Notes: generated by a model not told the origin, from the sequence alone. 64,000 bases of DNA from Aculops lycopersici (GCA_015350385.1 WNKI01000002.1:2535700-2599699); one strand, 5' to 3'. Positions 7,576 to 17,913 are shown, numbered from the stretch's first letter. Numbers and translations are program-made.

Positions 7576-9401
7576 TAGTGCCAGCCAAGTTCGCGGAAAA
7601 ATTTAGCGTCGTTCAGGCTAAGAGCGGAGAAAGCGCCAAGCTAGAATGCAATGCCACCGGCGACCAACCTTTGACCATCAATTGGTTCAAGGAAGAAAAC
7701 AAACTCAGCAAGCGAGGAGGCGACAATTTTGAAATCTACGAAACTATGAGCAACGCTGGAATCAATTCGGTGTTGGTTGTTCGCAATGTCAACAGAGCTG
7801 ATGGATTGACATACAAATGTGTAGGCGAGAATGAGTACGGTAACGATGAAAGACTCATTAAGCTCATGGTTATTGAAGCACCAAGTCGACCTATGAATGT
7901 GAGAGTTAAGGATGCCTGGTCTAGAAGTGCTTCACTCTCTTGGTCAACACCATTTGCCGGAAATAGCGCAATCACCAGCTATGTAGTACAATATTGGAGA
8001 AAGAACACCAACGAAGCGGGACAAGGCACTCAAAATCACCGTCGTCAGGAGTTTACCGTTAGTGGAACTCAAAACTCTGCACTAATAACCAATTTGATGC
8101 CGGCTCTTACTTATGAAGCCTCCGTCATAGCTGAGAATCAGGTGGGTCGCAGTGAGGCTTCAGACAGCGTAGTCATTACTACCGGCGAGGATGAACCAAC
8201 CGCTGCGCCATCAGACGTCTCAGTTGAGGCTCGTGGACCTTCGACAGTTCGAGTTGCATGGAAGGTACCACCCAGTGAAACTTGGAACGGGAAGCTACAA
8301 GGATTCTACATTGGCTTCCGGCCAAGGAGTGCGCCCAACACTATTGATGTCCACCAGTTGAATGGAGTTCCACCATTCTCTTTCCGAACTATCGACTATA
8401 TCAAGGGTCAGCAGACATTTGAGGCATTCCTGACTAACTTGATGCGCGGAGCTGAGTATGAGGTAGTGGTGAAGGCGTTCAATAGCATCGGCTCTGGTCC
8501 GGACTCCCACCTGATGTCGGTTCGCACGTTTGATGGTGATTTACCATCTCCTCCGAGCTTGTTTGCCCATCAAACTTCTCCATCAAGCATCTCACTACGC
8601 TGGACATATCCAAGCAGGGCCCAGTCAGCTGCTAGCTCGATCAAACGTTATGTCTTATATTATCAACGCCAGGGTGACGACTCTTGGCTAGAAATCGGAA
8701 TACCTATTGAGGACAAATTGCGGGTCAACCACCAACAGGATGGAGGCGAGAACAATCGTCAAGGAGTTCAAGTTAGCGAAACTGGAACCACAAGCTACCA
8801 GCTAACTGGCTTAGATTCGGGATCCACCTACAAGATCTACGTTGTGGCAGTGAACAACTTTGGCATGGGCGATCCAAGCAACATTGTAACAACCAAGACA
8901 GAACAGCTCAATGGTTCTTCAGATGGACTTCGCAGCCAATCTCTATCCGGCGACTTCAATGTCTTCGAGATGAATAAGCAAATTCAGTTCTTCCTCGTCG
9001 TGCCAATTGTTTGCACCATCATCATTGTAATTGTTGTGGCCGCGGCAGTGTTGTATTGTGGAAAGCGTATGCAACCAGCCCAAGCTCAACATGTAGTCAC
9101 AAGCCAACAACCACAAGGGCCATCTTCAACGGGAACTTGGGGACCAGAGGGGACCATGTCAGTGGGTCAACGTTACTTGGAATTTGACAAGGGTGGCATC
9201 TTGAAGGCCAACGGATCACTTTTGACCGGAACTCAAGGTTCAGACCATACTTCCGGCGCACCTCAAAATGGACACTACCCTTTGCCATATGGTACTATGC
9301 CCATGAATTCGGTCGTGGTGACCGATCAAAAATCTTGGGACCGTCAGTCGAGCGCTCCTTTGAAGCCTCTTATGACCCATATCTATGATAGCCCAATATG
9401 A
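7576..9401 (+). CDS. shortened-Dscam-like cell-adhesion receptor, 3'-terminal exon (Ig-FNIII-FNIII-FNIII-TM-tail)
   Basis: A 1.8-kb open exon of about 608 codons after the acceptor ttcag (alternative AG three bases later, same phase). Residues about 1-97 form an Ig domain: VPAKFAEKFSVVQAKSGESA, then Cys, the Trp of strand C (INWFKEE) and YKCVGENEYG. Three FNIII domains follow at about 100-205, 210-335 and 338-445, a Dscam-like arrangement (SRPMNVRVKDAWSRSASLSW). The transmembrane helix is at about 470-493 (FFLVVPIVCTIIIVIVVAAA). The tail of about 110 residues has YGTMP and ends HIYDSPI. Canonical insect Dscam has an extra Ig and two more FNIII domains before the membrane; one Ig then three FNIII then TM is the constant region of the chelicerate sDscam family. 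There is no ATG at the 5' end, so upstream exons must exist; none is visible in the window. AATAAA lies at 9778-9783. Confidence 0.8.
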
Positions 9402-10191
9402 AAGGATCTTGAAAGTGACAATTGTGCTCATTAATGTTCAACGAACCTAGCTTTTTAGTTCTATTTTATCTATATGTGCAAAGGTATTTTTGCGCGAAAT
9501 GTACCAGACGACATGTCTATTAGTAGAGCCTTTCATGGCTATGAGAAGTCCATCATCGATGAGGACACATACTTATCATGGCATCATAAAGTCAAGTCAA
9601 CTACATATTATCTAACAATCTTTTGTCGCAATGCAATATTTAACCTCAAGCATGCATTTACTAACCAACTCTCTTACATAAAAACGACTCAAATAACGAA
9701 TCAATAAGCATCTATTGGATTTACCGTCGTGAGATTTATTGATCTATCGATATTTATCACGATATTTAGCACGGTGCAATAAAATCTATAGCTTCAGGCA
9801 CGAGGCTTCACAAAAAGTCACAAAATACCCCTGTGTGTAATTTCCCTGTTAGTCTGTTTGTTAGTGGCGACTGTGCTCGTTCAATTGCCAGAGAAGCCAT
9901 GTGTGAAATTGCCAACATTTTGTTTATCTCCGCTTGTAGATGTTTGAACGTTTATGCTGATCTAACAAACATTCACTAATTTCCACCTGTCTTCCATAAC
10001 TAAAAGTTATATAATTATCAATCTAGCCCATATTAGAAGTGACAGTTTTAGAGAAATTATGACGTCATGACAAGCAACATCCAGCGGTAACGCGCAAGAA
10101 GTTTTAACATTTCAAACTTGTAGACCGCAAGACATAAGAGATATTCGTTCGTGATATTTCATTTTCAGTTGTTCCCTTCAAACATTTCAAG
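9402..10191. other. intergenic: Dscam-like 3' UTR and DOLPP1 promoter
   Basis: AATAAA at 9778-9783 is a likely poly(A) signal for the Dscam-like transcript. A perfect TATCGATA palindrome, the DRE/DREF-type core-promoter motif of insects, lies at 9745-9752, about 440 bp upstream of DOLPP1. No coding exon is recognised; the 77-codon ORF at 9474-9707 has no domain. Confidence 0.4.
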
Positions 10192-10998
10192 ATGTCAAAC
10201 GATATCAAGACAAATCTGTTACCAACAGATTGGGTCGTTGATGGTTTAGTATACGTCAAGTATCCAAGAGGTTAGTAGACTGATCTCAGAGACTAGCCAT
10301 CATCAAGTGCAATGGATCTTAAACTGATTAACGAATTTTTTACATCATCCGCAGGTGACTCTCTTGGAATGTTTTTTGGTTACTACTCCCTACTTGTATA
10401 TGAGATTCAAGCTATTTACATAACACTATTCTTATGGAACAGGGATCTATTAACATTTTGGTGTTGTTTTACCCACCTGTTGAGTGAGATCATGAACTAC
10501 ATTCTCAAACATTTCCTGAAACACCCAAGACCAGACCATGGAGCTCCAGGTGGCGGGTTGTTTGAGGGTCGATATGGAATGCCCTCACAGCATTGCCACT
10601 GCATTGCTTACCTCGTGACGACAGTCCTTTTACTTGTCTTTCACTATTATCGTTACCACATTGGAGCGGTCAAAAAGTTTTTAGTTCTGGTGATATCAAT
10701 CGTTGGACTAGCATTACAAGTTATCGGTCGGATATACCTGAGATTTCACACAGTTAACCAATGTTTAGTTGGTGTTGCTTTTGGAACCGTTTCCGCCATC
10801 ATATTCTACCTCGTTGGAATCTCAATCTTTCTACCAAACTCGGATTGGTTATTGCGACTTTGGCCACTAAGGTTCCTCTCGTTTAGGAAGGATCTTATCA
10901 GTTTACATCCTTCTTCCTGGATAGGTGGTGGCAATCAAAGTATCAGCGCAACTTATCAACCAAGAGCAAGCAATCAATGTCATGGCAAGAGCGACTAG
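10192..10998 (+). CDS. DOLPP1: dolichyldiphosphatase (two exons: 10192-10270 and 10355-10998)
   Basis: Exon 1 encodes MSNDIKTNLLPTDWVVDGLV and YVKYPR, and is spliced (donor G/GTTAGT at 10271, acceptor gcag ending at 10354) to exon 2 starting GDSLG; the joined protein has 240 residues. The WxP/V-T-HVEYPxGD type of start is as in DOLPP1. The PAP2 phosphatase signature is complete: KHPRP (about 82-86), MPSQH (about 102-106) and GRIYLRFHT (about 151-159), with several hydrophobic segments (about 30-60, 105-125, 130-150, 165-185). The enzyme hydrolyses dolichyl diphosphate on the lumenal side of the ER and so recycles the lipid carrier for N-glycosylation. PSQH replaces the usual PSSH; the His is kept. 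The 84-nt intron and matching phase support the model over the shorter frame starting at 10312. AATAAA lies at 11033-11038. Confidence 0.88.
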
Positions 10999-11916
10999 AT
11001 TGACTTCGTCATCTATGCGGGCGATGGTATGAAATAAAATAATCTACAACAGAACTACAACCCTAGTTCCGCTCTAATGACTCTAGAGTTGGCTAAGTGT
11101 GTAAAACTCGTGAAGTTATCCTATTCCTGCCCCTAGCACACCCACCCTATCAACTTCTGAGCCTGAGAGAATCACTTAAGTCTTGTACCTAGTAGTTCCT
11201 TCAGAGAACCGGTGACACTACTTCAACGTCCTATTGTTTTGTTCGATATTAGCCAGCAAGCATGAAGTCTAGTATGAGGAATCTTGCAAGAGTTTCCTCT
11301 TTCCACTCGAGTGGTGGAGTGTTGTTCACTATTCAACAATTGCGAGTTAATCTAGTGCTGGCCACTAACCTGTTTGAGTTATGGCCATAGGGTAATTCAA
11401 TGCATTACGTGTGCGACTTGCGAAAACAACTTTCTCGCAGGTACTTTTTTCTCACCCATTCACTTGCTCTTCTAACTTACGATACGGATAACAACGTAGT
11501 GCAAGCCCTCTCTGTCTTTACTGTGTTTCTTGCACTCGAATGGCAACTCCAACGCGTTGGGGCTGTCCTGCCGCCAAAGCACACGATTAGACTTGCGGAC
11601 TTGGTTCACTCTTTTCATGGTCAGCTATTGATTAAATAGAAACGAAACCTTGTTGCTCTTTTAAGTCTATCAGGTAAATTGTGTCTATTCTATTCTAATG
11701 ACAAGCCAATTTACTCAAGCCAAACATTTCACTTTTATTACCAAGAACGATGTTATTTCCACAATATTTTAACTCGCACAAATCACCGATCTCGTCATTG
11801 GTAATTCGCAAGAACATTATACAAAATTACTTTTTAGCACCCTATTGACAATAATCATCTAACAAGCGCTTGCATAAAAAGAGCAATATAAATAAGAAGG
11901 CCAACAATTGTAAAGG
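10999..11916. other. intergenic: DOLPP1 3' UTR and DDHD phospholipase 5' flank
   Basis: AATAAA at 11033-11038 is 35 nt past the DOLPP1 stop. The rest is moderately AT-rich. A 79-codon frame at 11400-11639 has no recognisable domain and is probably chance. The last 80 bp before 11917 are A-rich (aaaaagagcaatataaataag), which suits a 5' UTR. No other element is seen. Confidence 0.4.
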
Positions 11917-14649
11917 ATGGCGGGGAAATCAAAATTTCAAATCTCTAGATCTCTAGATGAGAGAATCAAGCGGATTGTCAATGGAACTAACGAGTATGAT
12001 TCGGAGTTTTCAGAGGTATCTAGTGCTTATATATTAGGATTCAACTATGGAAATGTAACAAATTGCGTTGGGTTAACCAAAAACTATCAGCTTCATCATG
12101 CTGTATTCCCTGTTGTTGGTCTTGTGTTCTTCAAAGCATCTCCGACAGATGAGGATATTAAGACGAGCCTCAAATCGATTCGAGAGTTCTCGAGTTCGCC
12201 CAATGGATTGGGCAGCTTCAAGTCTGACAAGAACGAGCATTTATTCTTAATCTATAGCGCAGATAAAGAGACTGGCGAAGTGGATAAGAGAATCTTCAAC
12301 TTCACCAAAGGAACTTTTGTCAGGAGGAAGAGACTTAGACTCAATATTTTAAATGATCCTTATTGCCCAAGAAACGTCCAAGGCGGTTCCGAAGAACTCT
12401 ACAACTTGGGCGATGGAGATTCCATGTCAAGCTCCGATGATGATCAAATCGATCATCTCATATTCTTCATCCATGGTGTTGGAGGTGTCTGTGATGTAAG
12501 ATTTAGATCCTGCGTTGAGGTGGTAGCGGATTTTCGCAAGATGGCCAATAACTTACTTGCTCAACAATTCTCTCAACAGACCCCGCGAACCCAAAGTACC
12601 TCGCCCTCAAGTGGAGATGAAACCCCTTCGAGCAAGCATCTAGCTTCAAGTCTCAAACGAGGCTTTTTCAGAAAGCAATCTACCGAATCCAGTCATAGTA
12701 GTGATGCTACAATCGACTCTACAACCAAAACAAGTAATTCTAATAAGCCAAGGAGAGTAGAATGTCTACCAATTTCATGGCATTCTCTGACGCGTCGCCA
12801 GACAGGCATGAATGACCAGCTCAATCTTATTGCCTTAAGTAGTGTTCCAAAACTTAGGTATTTCCTAAACAAAGTAGTTATGGACGCCCTGTTATACTCC
12901 TCGGGGCCTGTATACAATCAGACAATCATCAACAATGTCGGAAATGAGATCAATCGCCTTTATACTTTATTTATGGAGAAACATCCAAATTTCACCGGCA
13001 GCATCTCATTAGCCGGTCATAGTCTTGGCTCAGTTATCTGCTTCGACTTGTTAGCTCACCAGATACCACAAGAGCCGATACAGGACGGCCAAGCCAAACC
13101 AAATTCTGCCAGTGCAGGAAGTAATGAAAGTATATCGATGCCCAAAGATGGAAACAGAGTAAACAACAACAATATAAACGAAGGCAATTCAAACTTGGGA
13201 GATAATTTCCAGAACAAACAGATACCTGGAAGCATTAACCATCACGTGGCTGCCAAGCAGCCGGGTAGTTGCATAGACTACAAAAATCTAGACGAGCTGC
13301 TCAAGGATATGGACATGATGAAATATTCAGATCTATTCCACAAGGAGCATCTAGATCTGAACTCAATATTGTTGCTTACCGATCTCGATATGAAAGAACT
13401 AAATCTACCCCTGGGAGTTAGGCGCAAATTAGGCACTTATATTAATCTCAGGAAGATTTCCCTTATACCTGTTGATAGAGGCAATACTCATCAGAGGCAA
13501 TATACTGCAACTAGTAGTGAGAATCTAGGAAAGCCCTCCAAGACACCAAGCGACTACAACAATCATTTGTTTGAGGATATGAACACAGGGCAATACCTAG
13601 TTGACTTCCCGCAGTTGAAATTTAAACCTAGGTGCTTCTTCGCATTCGGATCACCGATGCCGATGTTTCTGAATGTTCGAGGGATACAAAACATTAGTAA
13701 GGAATACAAATTGCCCACCTGTGATAGGATGTTCAATATATTCCACCCTTATGACCCCTTGGCCTACCGATTTGAGCCATTGATAGACCCGAGATTTAAG
13801 AACGTTGAACCTGTACTATTGGCTCATCATCGTGGAGGCAAAAGGATACATGTTCAATTGCGTGAGGGTTTCGCTAAAGTTGGCCATGACATAAAGCACA
13901 AACTTTTAGGTTCGATTAGAAACACATGGAGTAGTTTCACACGAAATCCTACTGCTTCCCCGGAAACTGCAAGGTCACCTAGCGATAGCCCAGTCAACCC
14001 AGGCGAGAAGACTCGCTGTCGATTGACAAAGAGTGCCTCTAGTTCGGTCGATGTTGAGATAGAATCCTTCGAGAGTGCAATCAATATGTTGCCTAATCCT
14101 AAGAGAAGACCTCTGAAACGTCAGCCTCTTGTCAGAAGTCAGTCTGAGGTGAAACCAGGAAATTTAAAAAATCTAATTGATGGTTCTATAAGTCCGGATG
14201 CTGACGATGAGGCCATAGATGGAAGTGACACCGATTGCCCCAGTCCTGGCGATGATTTGATGCGAAAGATGAACTCCATGGCTTTGAGCGAGAGTGAAGT
14301 TATGGGTCTAAAGGAAGCTTTGATGCAGAATCAAGCCGCCCTCAATCCAAAGAAGCCAGGTAGTTCATCAACGCCCGAGGGAAACACTGCAGGTGGATCT
14401 TCGCAGCAACAGGAGCCAACTAAGAAGAGTGATAGTATGGAATTCGATTCGACCAAAGTTGGTAAGCTAAATGGTGGTCGCCGCATCGATTATGTTTTAC
14501 AAGAAAAACCGATCGAACTTTTCAATGAGTACATCTTTGCCTTCACAAGTCACGCCAACTATTGGCAAAACGAAGATTCTGCTTTGATCATATTGAATGA
14601 GATCTACGCTAATGAAGGCATTCACATGTTTGATCACGTGATGGAGTGA
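11917..14649 (+). CDS. intracellular phospholipase A1 with SAM and DDHD domains (DDHD2/SEC23IP-like)
   Basis: A single-exon ORF of 910 residues. A lipase core contains IDHLIFFIHGVGG (about 180) and the nucleophile elbow GHSLGS with Ser at residue 369. A SAM domain follows at about 456-515 (LDELLKDMDMMKYSDLFHKE to LNLPLGVRRKLGTYI). The DDHD domain runs from about 568 (FKPRCFFAFGSPMPMF, FHPYDPLAYRFEPLIDPRF) to the end (RIDYVLQEKP, SHANYWQNEDSALIILNEIY), with an acidic/Ser-rich insert at about 690-855. This order (lipase-SAM-DDHD) is that of DDHD2 and SEC23IP, which act at Golgi/ER exit sites and lipid droplets; DDHD1 lacks the SAM domain. The catalytic Ser is present, so enzymatic activity is likely. 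ATG at 11917 is the first in frame. The poly(A) signal AATAAA (14653-14658) begins 4 nt after the stop. Confidence 0.88.
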   Translation: MAGKSKFQISRSLDERIKRIVNGTNEYDSEFSEVSSAYILGFNYGNVTNCVGLTKNYQLHHAVFPVVGLVFFKASPTDEDIKTSLKSIREFSSSPNGLGSFKSDKNEHLFLIYSADKETGEVDKRIFNFTKGTFVRRKRLRLNILNDPYCPRNVQGGSEELYNLGDGDSMSSSDDDQIDHLIFFIHGVGGVCDVRFRSCVEVVADFRKMANNLLAQQFSQQTPRTQSTSPSSGDETPSSKHLASSLKRGFFRKQSTESSHSSDATIDSTTKTSNSNKPRRVECLPISWHSLTRRQTGMNDQLNLIALSSVPKLRYFLNKVVMDALLYSSGPVYNQTIINNVGNEINRLYTLFMEKHPNFTGSISLAGHSLGSVICFDLLAHQIPQEPIQDGQAKPNSASAGSNESISMPKDGNRVNNNNINEGNSNLGDNFQNKQIPGSINHHVAAKQPGSCIDYKNLDELLKDMDMMKYSDLFHKEHLDLNSILLLTDLDMKELNLPLGVRRKLGTYINLRKISLIPVDRGNTHQRQYTATSSENLGKPSKTPSDYNNHLFEDMNTGQYLVDFPQLKFKPRCFFAFGSPMPMFLNVRGIQNISKEYKLPTCDRMFNIFHPYDPLAYRFEPLIDPRFKNVEPVLLAHHRGGKRIHVQLREGFAKVGHDIKHKLLGSIRNTWSSFTRNPTASPETARSPSDSPVNPGEKTRCRLTKSASSSVDVEIESFESAINMLPNPKRRPLKRQPLVRSQSEVKPGNLKNLIDGSISPDADDEAIDGSDTDCPSPGDDLMRKMNSMALSESEVMGLKEALMQNQAALNPKKPGSSSTPEGNTAGGSSQQQEPTKKSDSMEFDSTKVGKLNGGRRIDYVLQEKPIELFNEYIFAFTSHANYWQNEDSALIILNEIYANEGIHMFDHVME

Positions 14650-14652
14650 GAT

Positions 14653-14658
14653 AATAAA
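14653..14658 (+). terminator. poly(A) signal of the DDHD phospholipase
   Basis: AATAAA begins four bases after the TGA stop at 14647-14649. Only 103 bp separate this stop from the stop of the convergent lysine-rich gene. Confidence 0.5.
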
Positions 14659-14752
14659 ACTTACAACATCCGTTTACAGGCGATACTTTTAATCATTAAT
14701 GAAATGACTTGATAAATAATTATTATGTTATATGAGAGAAAAAAATTAATTT

Positions 14753-15886
14753 CTAGTCATCGCTATCGTCGTCGTCGTCGTCATCATCGCCATCGCTATC
14801 ATCATCATCATCGTCGTCTAGATCCTCTTCGTCGTCGAGGTCATCCTCGTCATCGTCTTCCTCATCGTCAAAGGAAAGTTCGTCGATGTCACTATCGTCG
14901 TCGTCGGAACCAAAGCTGATGTCGGATTCATCGTCCTCCTCTGGCTGAGGAGCACCCTTCTTCTTCATTGGAGTCTTCTTCATGGTCACTTTAGAACCCT
15001 TCTTCGAAGTCTCCTCTTCACTGTCACTATCTGATTCATCTTTCTTCTGTTGGAACTGAACTTTCTTCTTCTCCTTAGGACTCTGTTTTTGTACTGGCTT
15101 ACCAGACTTCTTGTTTTGAGCAACCTCCTTAGCCTGTGACTGCTGCTTTTTTTGCGCCTCCAGGGCTGCCTTTTGCTTCTTTGTCAACTGGGGTTCAGCC
15201 TTCGCAGGGCTAGCCTTGGCATTTCCATTGGTTTCAACCTTCTTCTGCTGTTGCGATTGTGGTTGTTTTTGTTTTTGTTGCTGGAATTGAACCTTCTTCT
15301 CCTTGGGACTCTGCTTTTGGTCAGGCTTTGCCTTCTTGTTGTCTTGCTCGTTAACCTGTTTGGTCTTCTGAGCATTCAAAGCCTTTTGCTTCTTCTTCGA
15401 CAGTTGAGGTACCTTCTCGGAGGCATCCTCGTCATCACTATCGGCATTCTTCTTTCTCTTCACCTGGGCTTTCTCTTTTTGCTCAGACTTCTTGTCGACC
15501 TTGGCATCAACCTTCTTGGCTTTAGAAAGTTCTACCTTGCTCTTCTTCTCCTCTGACTCACCCTTCTTCTCCTTTGGCTTAAGCTTCTTGTCAAGCTTGG
15601 CCTTCTTGTCTTGTATCGTCTCCTTAGGTTGCAACTTCTTTTGCTCGCTTAGAGCAACCGAAAGTTGGCCCCAAATTTTGTTGATTAATTTTTCATCCTT
15701 GACTCTAAGGTTGTGGATGCAAAAGTTAGCAAATTTACTCGATGATTTGGGAATGTTCTTGTGAGCTTTAACAGTGTCAAAAACCTTTTTTTCCTCTGGC
15801 TTTAGTCCACTGGGCTCCAACTTCTTTACAGCCTTGCACCAATCGTCAATCGGGATAGTTTTTGGGCTAACTTTGACCTCTGTCAT
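14753..15886 (-). CDS. lysine-rich protein with acidic C-terminal tail (nucleolar/chromatin type)
   Basis: A 377-residue ORF, ATG at 15886. Residues 1-85 may fold (IPIDDWCKAVKKLEPSGLK to RVKDEKLINKIWGQLSVAL). The rest is Lys/Gln/Glu-rich and ends in a tail of about 55 Asp/Glu/Ser residues (from about 320). Two copies of a unit of about 70 residues are visible: PQLSKKKQKALNAQK with QSPKEKKVQFQQ, and PQLTKKQKAALEAQK with QSPKEKKKVQFQQ. Ser-Asp-Ser-Asp-type stretches (DSDDEDASE, DESDSDSEEE) look like CK2 sites. Such composition is common in nucleolar phosphoproteins and histone chaperones (NOLC1, nucleolin N-terminus), but I cannot name an orthologue. It is convergent with the phospholipase gene. 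Confidence 0.7.
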   Translation of the reverse strand: MTEVKVSPKTIPIDDWCKAVKKLEPSGLKPEEKKVFDTVKAHKNIPKSSSKFANFCIHNLRVKDEKLINKIWGQLSVALSEQKKLQPKETIQDKKAKLDKKLKPKEKKGESEEKKSKVELSKAKKVDAKVDKKSEQKEKAQVKRKKNADSDDEDASEKVPQLSKKKQKALNAQKTKQVNEQDNKKAKPDQKQSPKEKKVQFQQQKQKQPQSQQQKKVETNGNAKASPAKAEPQLTKKQKAALEAQKKQQSQAKEVAQNKKSGKPVQKQSPKEKKKVQFQQKKDESDSDSEEETSKKGSKVTMKKTPMKKKGAPQPEEDDESDISFGSDDDDSDIDELSFDDEEDDDEDDLDDEEDLDDDDDDDSDGDDDDDDDDSDD

Positions 15887-16356
15887 TGTGATGATTTTAT
15901 AGTTAATCGGTTTATTTTTAAATTACAAATCAAATATATATGAGATTACAAATTAATACTAGTTTCGAACAATGATAATTGATGCAAATTTGTATTGAAA
16001 TTGAATATTGCAATGGGAACAAGTGAAAGTATGAGGCCGAGTTGCAATGGAATGGTCGCACCGTTTTGTCCACATTGTTTGCACGCCGCGAGATGTCTAC
16101 GTGCTACACCGTGCAGCGTGCGACCACATCAAACACATGTGCTTTTTTCTCTTTTGCCGAGTCTTTTAGCGAGCAGAGAAAGTTCTTCACACATGCTAAG
16201 AATATGGCGGATTATTTAAAAAAGTTTTCAACGGAAATTTTCATTGGAATTTGCCATTGTATCCGAATTAATTATGTAAACAAAAGTCCAATTCAATGGC
16301 TGGAAACTTGAAAGTCTAGATTTTTTTGAAATTTTAGGCTAAAATGTATTATATCG
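15887..16356. other. intergenic, AT-rich
   Basis: Upstream region of the lysine-rich gene and downstream region of the first FLVCR-like gene, both on the minus strand. Small frames on the plus strand (15995-16311) lack domains. A patch of higher GC at 16030-16180 could be promoter sequence for the lysine-rich gene. No other element is seen. Confidence 0.35.
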
Positions 16357-17913
16357 TCATCTGACACTCTCCTCATATTTGGCGTGCCCGTTGGCCCTTT
16401 GGTTGTTTTGTTCAATCACCGCAGTCTGTCTATTGAGACGCCCACGTATAGCCAGTGTAATTAGGAAGCCCACTGACAAGAATATCACAAGAAATCCGAT
16501 GGCTGTATTGCTGTCATAGCTATCAACAATAGCCGAACTAATGAATGTGATTGGAGTTCCAAAAATTTGAGGGGACAAGTTCATCACACTGGTAGACATT
16601 AATTCAGGAGTTGGATATGTAAGTTCCACTATGGTGTCCAGGCCTGCAACTGTGTAACCAATTAGATGGAATCCCAACAGAGCGCAGGCAGCATACAACA
16701 ATATTTCATTGTACAATCGTAAGGTCACTCCAAATAAGATCATCGAAAATATAGCCCCAATGTAAAGGACTTTGTTTATAAGTAGATACTTGTGGGTTAT
16801 ATCACACAGGTGACCCCAAAAGAGTGCGCCAATCATCCCGAAAACGATGACCATCATACCTGCAATTCCAATTATCGAGTTTGCACTATCCCAATCAGAG
16901 CCAGCAATAAGCTGGTTGAGCAAAGTTTGAATGGCGTAACCCGAGCCAACATTGATACCATAGGCTGCAATTAATAAGGCAATATTCCTGTCGGATATAA
17001 GCTGGCACAATATGCCACCGAAGAGCTTTAGTTCCGCTCTGAGGGGTCGCTGTTCTTCCCTCCTATTTCGTTCCTCGTAAATCTTTCGTAATCTAGCTGC
17101 ACCCGGCGCATGTTCGGGAGCATCGTCGAATAGGAACAATAGTACCACTAGAGTTAGCGCTGCAAATATGGCTGTCCATAGAAACAACCTGTACAATCCT
17201 ATTCCAATCTCATCGCGAGTTTCCAAGCCGTGAAGCAGCGCTTGGGGTATAAGGAAACCCAGAGCAATTCCACATTGATTTCCAAATATTCCGATACCTG
17301 TGGCCAAAGAAGTCTGATGATCGGGAAACCAAACCGAAGCTATACGTGCTGGTATGCAAAAAATGAACTGTTCGCTTAGTGAGACAATTATTTGTCCAAT
17401 GATAACAACGTAAAATCGATCTTGCTCACAACTAAAACACTTGATTATAGCGCCCAAAGCGATTCCTGTCGAGCCAATGAGAACTGCCTTACGTAGGCCA
17501 ATTCGTTCAATGAGCCAACCTGTAGGCAGGACAAGCGGAATGAAGGTGATCATGAATAGAACTGAGGTCCAATTGACTGCTATATTGTCGACACCATAAT
17601 AGAGGGACACCTTATTGGTGATTGTGCTCAAATTGATCCATTGAAAGCTCTTTTCCATGGAACAAATTGAGTACATTAACAATATGAGGTATCGCTTTAG
17701 TGTTGGCTTGATAGTTATTGCCGTCAAGTCGGCCATTTTGAACACATCCATGGGCGCCGAAAACTCCAACTCGGGTTGTCTAGTCATTCGGTCACCATTG
17801 GTTTTAATTCTGGTTGTGGCAAGATCTCCATAAAGATTCGAGTTCATTTTATTTCCGTTACTCTCTGGGTCCTCGCTCCCCTTCCTCGCTGATCCAATCT
17901 CTTTGATCGCCAT
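16357..17913 (-). CDS. FLVCR-like major facilitator transporter, copy 1
   Basis: ATG at 17913 gives 518 residues. After a hydrophilic N-terminus of about 80 residues come about 12 hydrophobic segments. The region KRYLILLMYSICSMEKSFQW, then VDNIAVNWTSVLFMI, and IERIGLRKAVLIGSTGIALG match the FLVCR1/2 family start (R-W-L/Y-x-L-L-x-F-S, F-Q-W-I, V-x-x-x-A-I-D-W-L-S, E-K-x-G-L-R). IASVWFPDHQTSLATGIGIF corresponds to the FLVCR segment I-A-S-V-W-F-G-x-x-E-x-S-T-A. FLVCR proteins are plasma-membrane or mitochondrial carriers linked to choline/ethanolamine and heme export; the substrate here is not known. It is the most divergent of the four tandem copies. An upstream TTG-TGC-AGG could instead be the end of an intron (ttgtgcag), so a 5' non-coding exon is possible. 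Confidence 0.88.
   Translation of the reverse strand: MAIKEIGSARKGSEDPESNGNKMNSNLYGDLATTRIKTNGDRMTRQPELEFSAPMDVFKMADLTAITIKPTLKRYLILLMYSICSMEKSFQWINLSTITNKVSLYYGVDNIAVNWTSVLFMITFIPLVLPTGWLIERIGLRKAVLIGSTGIALGAIIKCFSCEQDRFYVVIIGQIIVSLSEQFIFCIPARIASVWFPDHQTSLATGIGIFGNQCGIALGFLIPQALLHGLETRDEIGIGLYRLFLWTAIFAALTLVVLLFLFDDAPEHAPGAARLRKIYEERNRREEQRPLRAELKLFGGILCQLISDRNIALLIAAYGINVGSGYAIQTLLNQLIAGSDWDSANSIIGIAGMMVIVFGMIGALFWGHLCDITHKYLLINKVLYIGAIFSMILFGVTLRLYNEILLYAACALLGFHLIGYTVAGLDTIVELTYPTPELMSTSVMNLSPQIFGTPITFISSAIVDSYDSNTAIGFLVIFLSVGFLITLAIRGRLNRQTAVIEQNNQRANGHAKYEESVR

Noticed and set aside
7576..9401. Retrocopy of a Dscam gene
   Set aside because: The exon has a polypyrimidine tract and acceptor at its 5' end, an intact frame and no poly(A) tract; many genes in this window are single-exon, so lack of introns is not evidence of retroposition.
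10312..10354. ATG at 10312 as start of DOLPP1
   Set aside because: It lies inside the 84-nt intron. The spliced model restores the family's N-terminus (VKYPRGDSLG) with exact GT-AG sites.
15152..15556. 134-codon plus-strand Leu-rich ORF
   Set aside because: It is the antisense shadow of the Lys-rich gene (AAG/CTT codons).
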